Source of the DNA: Shewanella zhangzhouensis
GTDB lineage: Bacteria > Pseudomonadota > Gammaproteobacteria > Enterobacterales > Shewanellaceae
Length of the DNA: 64,000 nt
Reading direction: 5' to 3'
NCBI RefSeq assembly: GCF_019457615.1
Contig: NZ_CP080414.1
Coordinates: 2,664,501-2,728,500, forward strand
Made by a program: the position numbers and the translations under genes. The notes beneath the pieces are model-generated. The model had not been told where the DNA came from, searched no databases, and saw only the letters and a list, made by a program, of their open reading frames with translations. Of this stretch, positions 16,275 to 25,547 are shown piece after piece. Within the stretch, counting starts at the first letter, position 1; each line of letters opens with the position of its first letter.

Positions 16275-19200
16275 TTATTTCACCAAACTTGAAATCAATG
16301 CCCTGAGCGCCGCCGGTTTAACCATCTTCGCCATGTAGTGGTAGCCGCGGCGCTGTACGTCTTCCACCAAATCTTTACGGGTATTGGCGGTAATAAGAAT
16401 GCCGGGCAAGTGCTCGCCATAGAGAGCACGTATCCCGTCCATGGCATCCACGCCGTTCTGGCCATCATCCAGATGATAATCCGCCAGTACTATATCCGGC
16501 GCCAGCCCCTTGAGGCCCAGCTTGATACGGGCGTCACCGAGATCCCGCGCGCAGATGACCTCACACTGCCAGCGCCTGAGCAGACTCTCAAGCCCGGCAA
16601 GAATAGCTTCTTCGTTGTCGATACAAAGCACCTTCACCCCGGCCAGCGGCTGCAGCACAGTGGGCCTGCGGGTTGGCACGGGCGCAGTGACGGTTTTACC
16701 AAGTGGCACAGAGATGGAGAACACCGAGCCACGCCCCAGTACAGAAGCCACCTTGATATCATGGCCGAGCACCTTGCTTATCCTGTCTGCAATGGCAAGC
16801 CCCAAGCCAAGGCCACTGACGCCCTTGCTGTGTGGATTCGACAGTCGTTTGAACTCTTTGAAAATTTCGTGAAGTTCCCGCTCATCAATGCCGCACCCCG
16901 TGTCCAGCACCTGGATCTCAAGCTCACCGGGGCGATGGCGGCAGCCAAGCAGTACCCGGCCACCGCGGGCATAACGGTAAGCGTTGGTCAAAAAGTTTTG
17001 CAATACGCGCCTGAGCAGCGCCGGGTCAGAGTTGATGGTGACGCTGGACGACACCATGGCAAAACGAATCTGATTGTCTTTGCCCATGGCATCGAATTCG
17101 ACCGCCAAACCGGAGAGAATATCCGATACCGCAAAATCCCGTCGGTTGACCTCTACCATGCCGGAGTCCAGCTTGGAGATGTCCAGGAGGTCGGTAAGCA
17201 ACTCACCGGCGATTTTAAGCGAGCTGTTCACATGGGATAAGGTGGTGCGGGCCTCGTCATCGAGATTGCTGTACTGGGAAAGCGATGCCGTAAACAGTCG
17301 TGCTGCGTTCAGCGGCTGCATCAGATCATGACCCACTGCCGCCAAAAACCGGCTTTTTGAGGCGTTGGCCATCTCTTCCTGGGCCTTGGCTTCCAGCAGC
17401 TGGCTATTGAGCATGGCAAGCTCATAAGTCCGCTCTTTCACCCTGCTCTCCAGGGTTTCGTTGGACTCTTTCAGTGCCCGCTCCTGGGCGCGGTATTGGG
17501 TAATGTCGGTAAAGGTCATCACAAAACCGCCGTCTGGCATGGGGTTTCCCTGAATTTTTATCACCTTGCCGTCGCTGCGCTCCCGCTCAGAGGTGTGTGG
17601 CGTCCCGTTTCGCATATGCTGCACGCGCCGCTCTACCTGCTCTTCGATATCGCCAACACCACAGTATCCACGTGCGGCATTGAAACGAATGACTTCGTTG
17701 ATGGGCATGCCCGGCTGCAGGAAATTATCCGGATACTGATAAAGCTCACCGTAGCGGGCATTCCAGGCGACCAGATTCAGGTCTTTATCCACTACGCTGA
17801 TGCCTTCATAGGCGTGCTCAATTGCCCCCCTGAGCATTTCCTGACTCAGGATGACCTTGGAGGAGGCCTCATCCACTAACGACAGCACTTCATCCAGCGC
17901 CAGATCCCGCCCCGCGATAACTGAATCTAGCACCAACGCGGCGCTGGAGGCGCCAAGCACGCCCGAAAGCAGGTGTTCCGTGTGAGCGATGAGTTCCGGT
18001 GACGCGGCCTTATTCCAGCTGTCGCGGTTGACCGCTTCGGGGGAAAAGCGGCTGAAGCTTTCATAGGCACGGGTGGGACTGACAAAACGGCTCACCAAAA
18101 TCAGCAAGTCCTGCTGAGAGATAGGGCCGGTGCGGCGGTTACCGGCAGTTTTAAGCTCCCCCGGTGATACGAAGCTACTGGCCTGAATACGCTCAACCAC
18201 CCCGGCCCTGAACCAGATGGAGCCCAGCACATAGAATACCGAGTTCACCATGATGGCAAGCAGGGTGTCAGACACATTCGGGCTTATGTAAGACAGCAGC
18301 CACACATCCGATAACCCGGCGCTGGCCACACGCTCACCCGCGCCTTGCAGCAAAATCCACACCCAAAGCCCGAATCCCGCAGCCAGTCCCAAAAAGACGC
18401 CGGCGCGATTGCCGTGCTTCCAATAAAGGCCGCCCACCAGTGCGGGGGCGAGCTGCGCGAAGGCACCAAAGGCCAGCATGCCCAAATGAGCCAGTGAATC
18501 GCTGTCGGCAAGGTACAAAAACGACAGGTAACCTATGCCAAGGATGATGACTATCGCGAGGCGGCGGGCATTCAGCAGGAACTGGGAAAACTGGGCGAAG
18601 TTTTTCTTACGGATGCGGCCGCTTCTGAGCATCAGCGGCACCAGCCATTCGTTACTTATCATGATGGAGATGGTCACCACCGCCACTATCACCATACCGG
18701 TGGCGGCAGATAAGGTACCGAGAAGGGCGACAATGGCAAGGCCATCGGCATTGAGGGCCAGCGGCAGGTTAATCACATAACTGTCGGCGGGCACACTGTC
18801 ACCAAGAAGCAGCTTACCCGCCAGGGCCAGCGGTGCCACAAATAGCCCGAAGAGGGCAATATAAACAGGGAATATCCAGCGGCCGCGGCGAAGGACACTT
18901 TCACCTGCACATTCCACCACCATCACGTGGAACTGGCGCGGCATACACAAAAAAGCGGCAATGCCGACGACCAGGTCCGGCAGTATGGCTTCGAGTCTGA
19001 GCTTGGGATGTTGGATGATCCCGGCCTCATCCGCCTGTTGCCAGATGTCGGAGAAGCCATCAAAAACGCCGAAGCTGATAACCAGGCCCACCAACAAAAA
19101 TGCCGCCAGTTTCACCAAAGATTCGAAGGCGATGGCGAGCATCATCCCCGGATTGTGTTCCGTGGCATCAAGCTTTCTGGTACCAAAGAGGATGGCAAAT

Positions 19201-19700
19201 ACTGCCAGCACCACAGAAATAATCAGCGCCACACTCATGCCATCCAGGGGCTGGCCCGACTCCTGAAAGAGATTGAGTGACGCCACCATGGCCTTAAGCT
19301 GCAACGCGATATAAGGCATGATGCCGAAGAGTGCGATTAGGGTAACCAGGGCCGCCAGCCCCTGAGACTTGCCATAACGGGCGGCGATAAAGTCGGCCAC
19401 CGAGGTGATGTTCTGCGCCTTGGATACCACCACCATTTTACGCAGCATGCCAAAGCCGAAGGTGAAAATGAGTATGGGCCCGAGAAAAATAGGCAAAAAC
19501 GACCAGAGGTCTCCCGCCGACTGGCCAACAGTGCCCAAAAAGCTCCAGGATGAACAATATACCGCCAAACTCAGACCATAAATCCAGGTTTGCAGCTTCT
19601 TGGTCACGCCACTGAACCAACGCTCGGCGCCCCATGCCAGGAGGAAGAGCAGAAAGACGTAAAAAACCGCGATCACGGCAACAAAGAGGGTCAGATTCAT
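16275..19700 (-). CDS. crbS: Transporter-sensor hybrid histidine kinase, CrbS-like
   Basis: 1141 residues. A sodium/solute symporter (SLC5-like) domain with about 13 membrane segments fills residues 1-500. A PAS-like domain (about 625-735, ending FVMTFTDITQYRAQE), coiled coil, HisKA with H791 (AAVGHDLMQPLNAARL), HATPase (N-box QNFLTNAYRYA, DTGCGID at 933-939, GLGLGLAI) and a C-terminal receiver (D1028, D1074 in VLADYHLDDG, K1128) follow. This is the CbrA/CrbS architecture. CrbS with CrbR switches cells to acetate use by activating acs. The position divergent from acs is decisive. The hybrid receiver implies intramolecular phosphotransfer or feedback. Confidence 0.88.
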   Translation of the reverse strand: MNLTLFVAVIAVFYVFLLFLLAWGAERWFSGVTKKLQTWIYGLSLAVYCSSWSFLGTVGQSAGDLWSFLPIFLGPILIFTFGFGMLRKMVVVSKAQNITSVADFIAARYGKSQGLAALVTLIALFGIMPYIALQLKAMVASLNLFQESGQPLDGMSVALIISVVLAVFAILFGTRKLDATEHNPGMMLAIAFESLVKLAAFLLVGLVISFGVFDGFSDIWQQADEAGIIQHPKLRLEAILPDLVVGIAAFLCMPRQFHVMVVECAGESVLRRGRWIFPVYIALFGLFVAPLALAGKLLLGDSVPADSYVINLPLALNADGLAIVALLGTLSAATGMVIVAVVTISIMISNEWLVPLMLRSGRIRKKNFAQFSQFLLNARRLAIVIILGIGYLSFLYLADSDSLAHLGMLAFGAFAQLAPALVGGLYWKHGNRAGVFLGLAAGFGLWVWILLQGAGERVASAGLSDVWLLSYISPNVSDTLLAIMVNSVFYVLGSIWFRAGVVERIQASSFVSPGELKTAGNRRTGPISQQDLLILVSRFVSPTRAYESFSRFSPEAVNRDSWNKAASPELIAHTEHLLSGVLGASSAALVLDSVIAGRDLALDEVLSLVDEASSKVILSQEMLRGAIEHAYEGISVVDKDLNLVAWNARYGELYQYPDNFLQPGMPINEVIRFNAARGYCGVGDIEEQVERRVQHMRNGTPHTSERERSDGKVIKIQGNPMPDGGFVMTFTDITQYRAQERALKESNETLESRVKERTYELAMLNSQLLEAKAQEEMANASKSRFLAAVGHDLMQPLNAARLFTASLSQYSNLDDEARTTLSHVNSSLKIAGELLTDLLDISKLDSGMVEVNRRDFAVSDILSGLAVEFDAMGKDNQIRFAMVSSSVTINSDPALLRRVLQNFLTNAYRYARGGRVLLGCRHRPGELEIQVLDTGCGIDERELHEIFKEFKRLSNPHSKGVSGLGLGLAIADRISKVLGHDIKVASVLGRGSVFSISVPLGKTVTAPVPTRRPTVLQPLAGVKVLCIDNEEAILAGLESLLRRWQCEVICARDLGDARIKLGLKGLAPDIVLADYHLDDGQNGVDAMDGIRALYGEHLPGILITANTRKDLVEDVQRRGYHYMAKMVKPAALRALISSLVK

Positions 19701-19736
19701 AGTATGCTCATTTTTTTAGCCCATTGTGCCTCGAAA

Positions 19737-19760
19737 ATTGTTGGAAATCCAGCCAACAAT
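19737..19760. promoter_or_regulatory. Inverted repeat in the crbS-acs intergenic region
   Basis: ATTGTTGG, 8-base spacer, CCAACAAT. Perfect 8-base arms, placed 37 bases upstream of crbS and about 120 upstream of acs. Candidate operator. Confidence 0.45.
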
Positions 19761-19799
19761 AAAGCTGCAAACAGCTAAAAAATAAGGAAAAAAGCAAAC

Positions 19800-19813
19800 T
19801 AGACCAAGGTCTA
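19800..19813. promoter_or_regulatory. Palindrome TAGACC-AA-GGTCTA upstream of acs
   Basis: A perfect 14-base palindrome 66 bases upstream of the acs start codon. Position and symmetry make it the best candidate for the CrbR site on acs. I cannot recall the published CrbR motif well enough to confirm a match. Confidence 0.5.
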
Positions 19814-19878
19814 ATAGTGTGTGAGGGGTGCCATGCCCATACTCAAGCTCACGCAACAAATTATAAAAGGGAAGCCCT

Positions 19879-21831
19879 ATGAGCACGCAGTCTCTCTACT
19901 CAGTGCCCGCCGATATCGCCGCCAATGCACTGGTAAACAACGAACAATATCAAAAGATGTACCAGGAATCCGTCGCCAATCCCGAGGGTTTCTGGGGAGA
20001 GCATGCCAAACGCATCGATTGGATAAAACCTTTCACTCAGGTCAAGGACACTTCCTACGACGACCAGAACCTGTACATCAAATGGTTCCATGACGGCACT
20101 CTCAACGCCTCCGCCAACTGCCTCGACCGCCATCTGGCCACCAAGGGTGATGATATCGCAATCATTTGGGAAGGCGATGATGCCAGCGAGCAGCGCAAAG
20201 TCACCTATCGTGAACTGCACGCCGAGGTGTGTCAGTTTGCCAATGCCCTTAAGGCTGAAGGTGTAAAGCGTGGTGATGTCGTCACCATTTATATGCCCAT
20301 GGTGGTCGAAGCGACCGTCGCCATGCTCGCCTGCGCCCGTATAGGTGCAGTGCATTCGGTTGTATTCGGTGGTTTCTCACCCGACTCCATCGCATCCCGC
20401 GTCATTGATGGTAAATCCAAACTGCTTATTACCGCCGATGAAGGCGTACGTGGCGGCCGTAAAATTCCGCTCAAAGGGAATATCGACGAGGCTCTGAATC
20501 GTCCCGATGTGACCACGGTGGAAACCGTTATCGTACTCAAACGCACCGGCGGCGCCGTAAACTGGGTCGAAGGCCGCGATAAGTGGTGGCATCAGGTAAC
20601 GGACGCTGCCGCAACAGACTGCCCGGTTGAGGAAATGGGCGCCGAAGACCCGCTGTTCCTGCTGTATACCTCAGGCTCCACCGGTAACCCCAAGGGTGTA
20701 CTGCACACCACTGGCGGGTATCTGGTTTACGCCTCCATGACCCACGAATATGTGTTTGATTACAAACCCGGTGAAGTGTACTGGTGTACTGCCGACGTGG
20801 GCTGGATCACCGGTCACAGCTACATGGTCTATGGGCCACTGGCCAACGGTGCCACCATCCTTATCCATGAAGGTATCCCCAATTTCCCAAGCCCTGCACG
20901 CCTGGGTGAAATCGTGGACCGTCATCAGGTCAATATCCTGTACACGGCCCCAACCCTCATCCGTGCGCTCATGGCCGAAGGCAAGCAGCACTTTGACAAT
21001 TTCGAAGGCAAATCGCTGCGCATCATGGGGTCTGTGGGTGAGCCCATCAACCCTGAAGCCTGGCGCTGGTACCATGAGGTGATTGGCCATGAACATTGCC
21101 CAATCGTGGATACCTGGTGGCAAACCGAAACCGGCGGCATCCTGATCACCCCGCTGCCAGGCGCCACTGATACCAAACCCGGCTCGGCCACCCGCCCCTT
21201 CTTTGGCGTACAGCCTGCACTGGTGGACAACGAAGGCAACATTCTCGAAGGCGCCACCGAAGGCAACCTGGTGCTGCTGGACTCCTGGCCCGGTCAGATG
21301 CGTACCGTCTACGGCGACCACGAGCGCTTTGTGCTGACCTATTTCAAGACCTTCCGCGGCATGTACTTCACCGGTGACGGTGCCCGCCGTGACGAAGACG
21401 GTTACTACTGGATCACCGGCCGTGTGGATGACGTGATTAACGTATCCGGTCACCGCCTCGGCACCGCCGAAGTGGAAAGCGCCCTGGTTGCACATGACCT
21501 GGTCGCCGAAGCAGCTGTGGTGGGTTATCCCCATGACATCAAGGGACAGGGTATTTATGCCTATGTCACCCTGACCAAGGGCACCGAAGCCACCGAAGAA
21601 CTGCGTCAGGAGCTGCGTCAGTGGGTACGTAAAGAAATCGGCGCCCTGGCAACGCCCGATTTGATCCAGTGGGCCAACGGTTTACCCAAGACCCGCTCCG
21701 GTAAAATCATGCGTCGCTTTCTGCGTAAGATTGCGGCAAACGAAATCACCAACCTGGGTGATGCTTCCACCCTGGCCGATCCATCAGTTATCGATACCCT
21801 TATCGAAAGCCGCTTGAATCGCGCCGACTAA
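19879..21831 (+). CDS. acs: Acetyl-CoA synthetase
   Basis: 650 residues. Activates acetate to acetyl-CoA through acetyl-AMP in the cytoplasm. Adenylate-forming motifs: YTSGSTGNPKG, WWQTETGG, YFTGDGARRDEDGYYWITGR and the acetylatable lysine K609 in PKTRSGKIMRR, the position controlled by protein acetylation in Salmonella. ATG 19879 has GGGAAG upstream. Divergent from crbS, with two palindromes between them, so CrbS/CrbR control is likely. A strong terminator follows. Confidence 0.97.
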   Translation: MSTQSLYSVPADIAANALVNNEQYQKMYQESVANPEGFWGEHAKRIDWIKPFTQVKDTSYDDQNLYIKWFHDGTLNASANCLDRHLATKGDDIAIIWEGDDASEQRKVTYRELHAEVCQFANALKAEGVKRGDVVTIYMPMVVEATVAMLACARIGAVHSVVFGGFSPDSIASRVIDGKSKLLITADEGVRGGRKIPLKGNIDEALNRPDVTTVETVIVLKRTGGAVNWVEGRDKWWHQVTDAAATDCPVEEMGAEDPLFLLYTSGSTGNPKGVLHTTGGYLVYASMTHEYVFDYKPGEVYWCTADVGWITGHSYMVYGPLANGATILIHEGIPNFPSPARLGEIVDRHQVNILYTAPTLIRALMAEGKQHFDNFEGKSLRIMGSVGEPINPEAWRWYHEVIGHEHCPIVDTWWQTETGGILITPLPGATDTKPGSATRPFFGVQPALVDNEGNILEGATEGNLVLLDSWPGQMRTVYGDHERFVLTYFKTFRGMYFTGDGARRDEDGYYWITGRVDDVINVSGHRLGTAEVESALVAHDLVAEAAVVGYPHDIKGQGIYAYVTLTKGTEATEELRQELRQWVRKEIGALATPDLIQWANGLPKTRSGKIMRRFLRKIAANEITNLGDASTLADPSVIDTLIESRLNRAD

Positions 21832-21855
21832 CCAACCTTTCTTCTCCTCGAGCTT

Positions 21856-21881
21856 GGCCCCTGAATAAGGGGCCTTTTTTT
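21856..21881 (+). terminator. Intrinsic terminator after acs
   Basis: GGCCCC, loop TGAATAA, GGGGCC, then seven T. Confidence 0.9.
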
Positions 21882-21965
21882 GCCTGAACTTCAACCTCCC
21901 CTAACCCAAGGTGGTACAATCATCGCCTTTCATTCATGCGACACCATAGACCCCATCAGCCGACA

Positions 21966-23702
21966 ATGACGATAAAACTCAGGGATTATCAGCAAGATGC
22001 TATAGAAGCAACTCTCGCCCATTTCAGAGAGAGCCGCGAGTCTGCCCTGCTGGTACTGCCAACCGGCGCCGGAAAAAGTCTGGTGATAGCCGAGCTTGCC
22101 CGTCTGGCAAAAGGGCGGGTATTGGTGCTGACCCACGTCAAAGAGTTGGTGGCCCAAAACGCCCAAAAAGTGGATGCACTCGCGGGCAACGCCAGCATCT
22201 TTTCTGCCGGACTCGGCGAAAAAGACACAGGCGGTAAAACTGTGATTGCCGGCATCCAGTCCGCTGCAGTCAATGTCGCGGCCTTTGATGCGCCATTTTC
22301 GTTGGTGATCATCGATGAGTGCCACAGAGTCAGCCTTGACGAAAACAGCCAATATCGGCAGCTGTTCAGTCAGCTGCGGGAGAAAAATCCGGACCTCTTG
22401 CTGCTCGGGCTTACTGCTACCCCCTATCGGTTGGGAGAAGGCGCGATATATAAACGTCATGTTCGTGGCCATGTGGGCAATCCCGACAAGGGCGTGTTCG
22501 ATATCTGTATCTTCGAACTGCCCATCCGCAGCTTAATAAAACAAGGGTATTTAACCCAGCCGTTGCTGCTCGATGGTCTGGCCGCCCAGTATAACTTTGC
22601 CTCGCTCAAAGCCTCTGAAGAAACGGATTACCAGGAGGCCGAGGTGCAGGCCATTCTGGATACCAGCACCCGGGCTACGACTACCATCATTGGTCAGATA
22701 AAGGCACTGGCGCAGCAGCGTCTTGGGGTCATTATCTTCGCGGCCACAGTGCGCCATGCCAAAGAAATCATGGCACTGCTTGATGAGACTGCAGCGCTTA
22801 TCACCGCCGACACCCCCGGGCCCGAGCGCGATAAGATCATCACCGCATTTAAAGCACAGGAACTGAAGTTTCTGGTGAATGTGGCGGTACTGACCACAGG
22901 CTTTGACGCGCCCCACGTGGATTTGATTGCCATATTGCGACCCACCGCCTCGGTAAGTCTATTCCAGCAAATGGTTGGGCGGGGCCTCAGGCTCTTCCCC
23001 AAAAAAACCGAGTGTCTCATTCTCGACTACGCCGCCAACGGATTCAGCCTGTACCACCCGGATGTGGGTAAACCCAGACCCGACAGCAAGAGTGTCCCCG
23101 TGCAGGTGCCCTGCCCAGCCTGCGGTTATGCCAACCTCTTTTGGGGCAAAGCCGATGCCGATGGCGACATAGTCGAGCACTACGGCAGGCGCTGTCAGGG
23201 TTTGCTAGACGATGGCAATCAGTGTGACTTTCGCTTTCGCGCCCGCATCTGTCCCGATTGCGGCGCCGAAAATGATATTGCCGCCAGAGTGTGCCGCGGC
23301 TGCGACTCCGCCCTGGTCGACCCGGACAAGCACCTCAAAGCTGTGCTGGCGCACAAGCACCATCACCTCTTTAAAGTCAGTGACATGCTTCTTGGGGCCT
23401 CCGAGACGGGCCTTGAGGTGACCTATGTGGATATGGACGGAAACCAGTTTGTTGAACGGTTTAAAATGCAAACACCGGCGCAGAAAAAAGCCCTCTTTGC
23501 CCTGTTTTTACTGCGTCACCAACGGGCGCCGGGACTTCCACTACCCAAATACCCCAGCGCCGAAGCCCTGATAAAAGACAGCGCCAGGTTCAGGGCGCCG
23601 GAGCTGCTGTTGCTGAAAAAGAGCAAGTTTGGCTGGCAGCTGGTCGACAAATTTTTTGATTACCGGGGCAAGTATCAAACCCGCACGCGATTTGCTGACT
23701 AA
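21966..23702 (+). CDS. radD: DNA repair helicase RadD (YejH)
   Basis: 578 residues from ATG 21966 (MTIKLRDYQQDAIEATLAHF), matching the E. coli YejH/RadD start; an in-frame ATG ten codons earlier is less likely. Superfamily 2 helicase motifs: Q-motif region, Walker A PTGAGKS, IIDECH, LTATPYRLG, TTGFDAPHVD and QQMVGRGLRL. A C-terminal zinc module follows with CPACGYANLFWG and CPDCGAENDIAARVCRGC. RadD acts with RecA and SSB in double-strand break repair. ATP- and zinc-binding residues look complete. No SOS box is evident upstream. Probably monocistronic. Confidence 0.92.
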   Translation: MTIKLRDYQQDAIEATLAHFRESRESALLVLPTGAGKSLVIAELARLAKGRVLVLTHVKELVAQNAQKVDALAGNASIFSAGLGEKDTGGKTVIAGIQSAAVNVAAFDAPFSLVIIDECHRVSLDENSQYRQLFSQLREKNPDLLLLGLTATPYRLGEGAIYKRHVRGHVGNPDKGVFDICIFELPIRSLIKQGYLTQPLLLDGLAAQYNFASLKASEETDYQEAEVQAILDTSTRATTTIIGQIKALAQQRLGVIIFAATVRHAKEIMALLDETAALITADTPGPERDKIITAFKAQELKFLVNVAVLTTGFDAPHVDLIAILRPTASVSLFQQMVGRGLRLFPKKTECLILDYAANGFSLYHPDVGKPRPDSKSVPVQVPCPACGYANLFWGKADADGDIVEHYGRRCQGLLDDGNQCDFRFRARICPDCGAENDIAARVCRGCDSALVDPDKHLKAVLAHKHHHLFKVSDMLLGASETGLEVTYVDMDGNQFVERFKMQTPAQKKALFALFLLRHQRAPGLPLPKYPSAEALIKDSARFRAPELLLLKKSKFGWQLVDKFFDYRGKYQTRTRFAD

Positions 23703-23730
23703 AGCGCGCCACGGATTATCAAAACCACCT

Positions 23731-23750
23731 TGGCTGTGATATAACAGCCA
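23731..23750. promoter_or_regulatory. Palindrome over the grxA promoter
   Basis: TGGCTGTGATATAACAGCCA: perfect 7-base arms around GATATA. The -10-like TATAAC lies inside it, 26 bases upstream of the grxA ATG. A protein bound here would block the promoter. It does not look like an OxyR site. Confidence 0.5.
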
Positions 23751-23775
23751 CACAGTATCGTTCTGAGGAGACTAC

Positions 23776-24036
23776 ATGTACGTTGTAATTTTTGGCCGTC
23801 CCGGCTGCCCCTATTGCGTTCGTGCCGAGCAACTTTGTGAGCAGCTTGCCGAAAAACGTGAAGACTTCCGCTTCCGCTATGTGGATATCCATGCCGAAGG
23901 GATCAGCAAAGAAGACCTGTCCAAGACGGTTGGCAAGCCCGTGGAAACCGTACCGCAGATTTTTGTGGACAAGACCCACGTAGGTGGCTGCACCGACTTT
24001 GAGGCCTATGTTCGCGAGCACAATCTGCTGGCCTGA
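23776..24036 (+). CDS. grxA: Glutaredoxin 1
   Basis: 86 residues, the usual size. Dithiol active site C11-P-Y-C14 in FGRPGCPYCVRAEQL, cis-proline motif ETVPQIF and GGCTDFEAY for glutathione binding. Reduces protein and glutathione mixed disulfides with glutathione, and in E. coli serves ribonucleotide reductase. Good ribosome site (GAGGAG). A palindrome overlaps the promoter, so expression is probably regulated. Followed by its own terminator. Confidence 0.95.
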   Translation: MYVVIFGRPGCPYCVRAEQLCEQLAEKREDFRFRYVDIHAEGISKEDLSKTVGKPVETVPQIFVDKTHVGGCTDFEAYVREHNLLA

Positions 24037-24049
24037 GCCCAATACAAAT

Positions 24050-24073
24050 AGCCTGCTTAATGCAGGCTTTTTG
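24050..24073 (+). terminator. Intrinsic terminator after grxA
   Basis: AGCCTGC, loop TTAAT, GCAGGCT, then TTTTG. Confidence 0.8.
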
Positions 24074-24157
24074 TTGGCTGTTCAAACTCTTGCTGGTATG
24101 CAAATGGATTCATGGCTAAGCTGAATTAATTCCGGCCGCCGCTACCTGAGATGCAAC

Positions 24158-25468
24158 ATGGACTCGATGCTATCCACAATCATTGAAAAGGTTTCCAATA
24201 CCCGGGGCGAAGCATTTTTCAATAGCATAACCCTGGCGCTGCACGATGCCATTGGCGCAGACTTCACCTTCGTTGCCATCCTGGATAAAGAAAACTACAG
24301 CTCACATACCCTGGCATTGGTGGCAGATGGCAAGCTGGTTGACAACATCTCCTACTCCCTTGCCAATACTCCCTGTGCCAATGCTGCCGACGATTCGGTT
24401 TGCTGCTACCGGGCCGATGTCACAGTGAGCTTCCCTGAAGACCTGATGCTGCAGGACATGGGGATTGAAGGCTACCTTGGCACACCGCTGCACGATCTCA
24501 AGGGAGAGGTGATGGGGATCATTGTCGCGCTCTATCGCCGCCCTATTGATAATCACACCTGGGCGCTGGAGCTGTTCAAACTGTTTTCGGGGCGCATAGA
24601 AGCCGAGCTTGACCGAGTCGAGCACGAAAAAAAGCTCGAGCAGGCCAATCAATCCCTCGAGACTAAAGTCGCCGAGCGTACCGAGCACCTAAACCGGGTT
24701 ATTGCCGATTTAAAGCAGGCTCAGGATAAGCTTATCGAGTCGGAAAAAATGGCGGCGATGGGCAGCCTGGTGGCAGGTCTTGCCCATGAAGTGAACACAC
24801 CGCTGGGTGTTGCAATTACAAGTTCCAGCGTCATTAAAGAACACAGAGACCTGCTGGTTAATGCCTATCGCAGCGGGGAACTTTCCACCGAACAATTGGA
24901 TGAGTTTCTCGATGTCTGCGATAACGCGCTGTCGTTATTGGATATCAATCTTCATCGGGCCATCAAACTGGTTGAAAGCTTTAAACGCACCGCGGCCGAC
25001 CAGCACACCAACGAGACCGAGCACATTAATCTGGCGCAGTATTACCATCAGGTCATTACCGCCGTTAAACCACTGCTTAAAACCATGCAGGCACAGGTTA
25101 CCGTTGAGATCCCAACAGACTGGGAGGTGGATACTGTCCCGGGTGCCCACTCACAGATCCTCACCAATCTGCTCAGTAACAGCATCAATCATGCCTTCAC
25201 CCAGGGCGAGGACAATCAAATCCACATCCGTGGCAAGCGCCTTGCCGATGGAAGTTACCACATCCATTACAGTGACAACGGTAAGGGCCTCAGCGAAGAA
25301 ACCAGAAAACGCATTTTCGAACCCTTTTACACCACAGCGCGCGCCAAAGGCGGCATTGGTCTTGGAATGAGCATCGTCTTTAACCTTGTTCACCAACAGC
25401 TCAATGGCGCCCTGAGCTTGCCCGAGTCAGATAAAGGATTTGCCATGGAATTCAGCTTTAAGGGATAG
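24158..25468 (+). CDS. GAF-domain sensor histidine kinase
   Basis: 436 residues, no membrane segment. An N-terminal GAF-like domain (about 1-155), a coiled coil (EKKLEQANQSLETKVAERTEHLNRV), an H-box MGSLVAGLAHEVNTPLGVA of the HPK4 type, and a HATPase domain (N-box ILTNLLSNSINHAF, DNGKGL, F-box FEPFYTTARAKGGIGLGMSIV). Probably a cytoplasmic sensor kinase. No response regulator lies beside it, so its partner is unknown. The GAF contains a Cys-rich stretch (CANAADDSVCCYRADV) that could hold a metal or be redox-sensitive; that is only a suggestion. Confidence 0.88.
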   Translation: MDSMLSTIIEKVSNTRGEAFFNSITLALHDAIGADFTFVAILDKENYSSHTLALVADGKLVDNISYSLANTPCANAADDSVCCYRADVTVSFPEDLMLQDMGIEGYLGTPLHDLKGEVMGIIVALYRRPIDNHTWALELFKLFSGRIEAELDRVEHEKKLEQANQSLETKVAERTEHLNRVIADLKQAQDKLIESEKMAAMGSLVAGLAHEVNTPLGVAITSSSVIKEHRDLLVNAYRSGELSTEQLDEFLDVCDNALSLLDINLHRAIKLVESFKRTAADQHTNETEHINLAQYYHQVITAVKPLLKTMQAQVTVEIPTDWEVDTVPGAHSQILTNLLSNSINHAFTQGEDNQIHIRGKRLADGSYHIHYSDNGKGLSEETRKRIFEPFYTTARAKGGIGLGMSIVFNLVHQQLNGALSLPESDKGFAMEFSFKG

Positions 25469-25488
25469 CCGGGAAACTGGAACCAAAT

Positions 25489-25519
25489 GAAAAAAGGCGA
25501 ACCATGTTCGCCTTTTTTA
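25489..25519. terminator. Bidirectional terminator
   Basis: AAAAAAGGCGAAC, loop CAT, GTTCGCCTTTTTT. It separates the convergent kinase and porin genes. Confidence 0.9.
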
Positions 25520-25547
25520 CGTTTCTCAGACTGAAAACTGATGGGGC

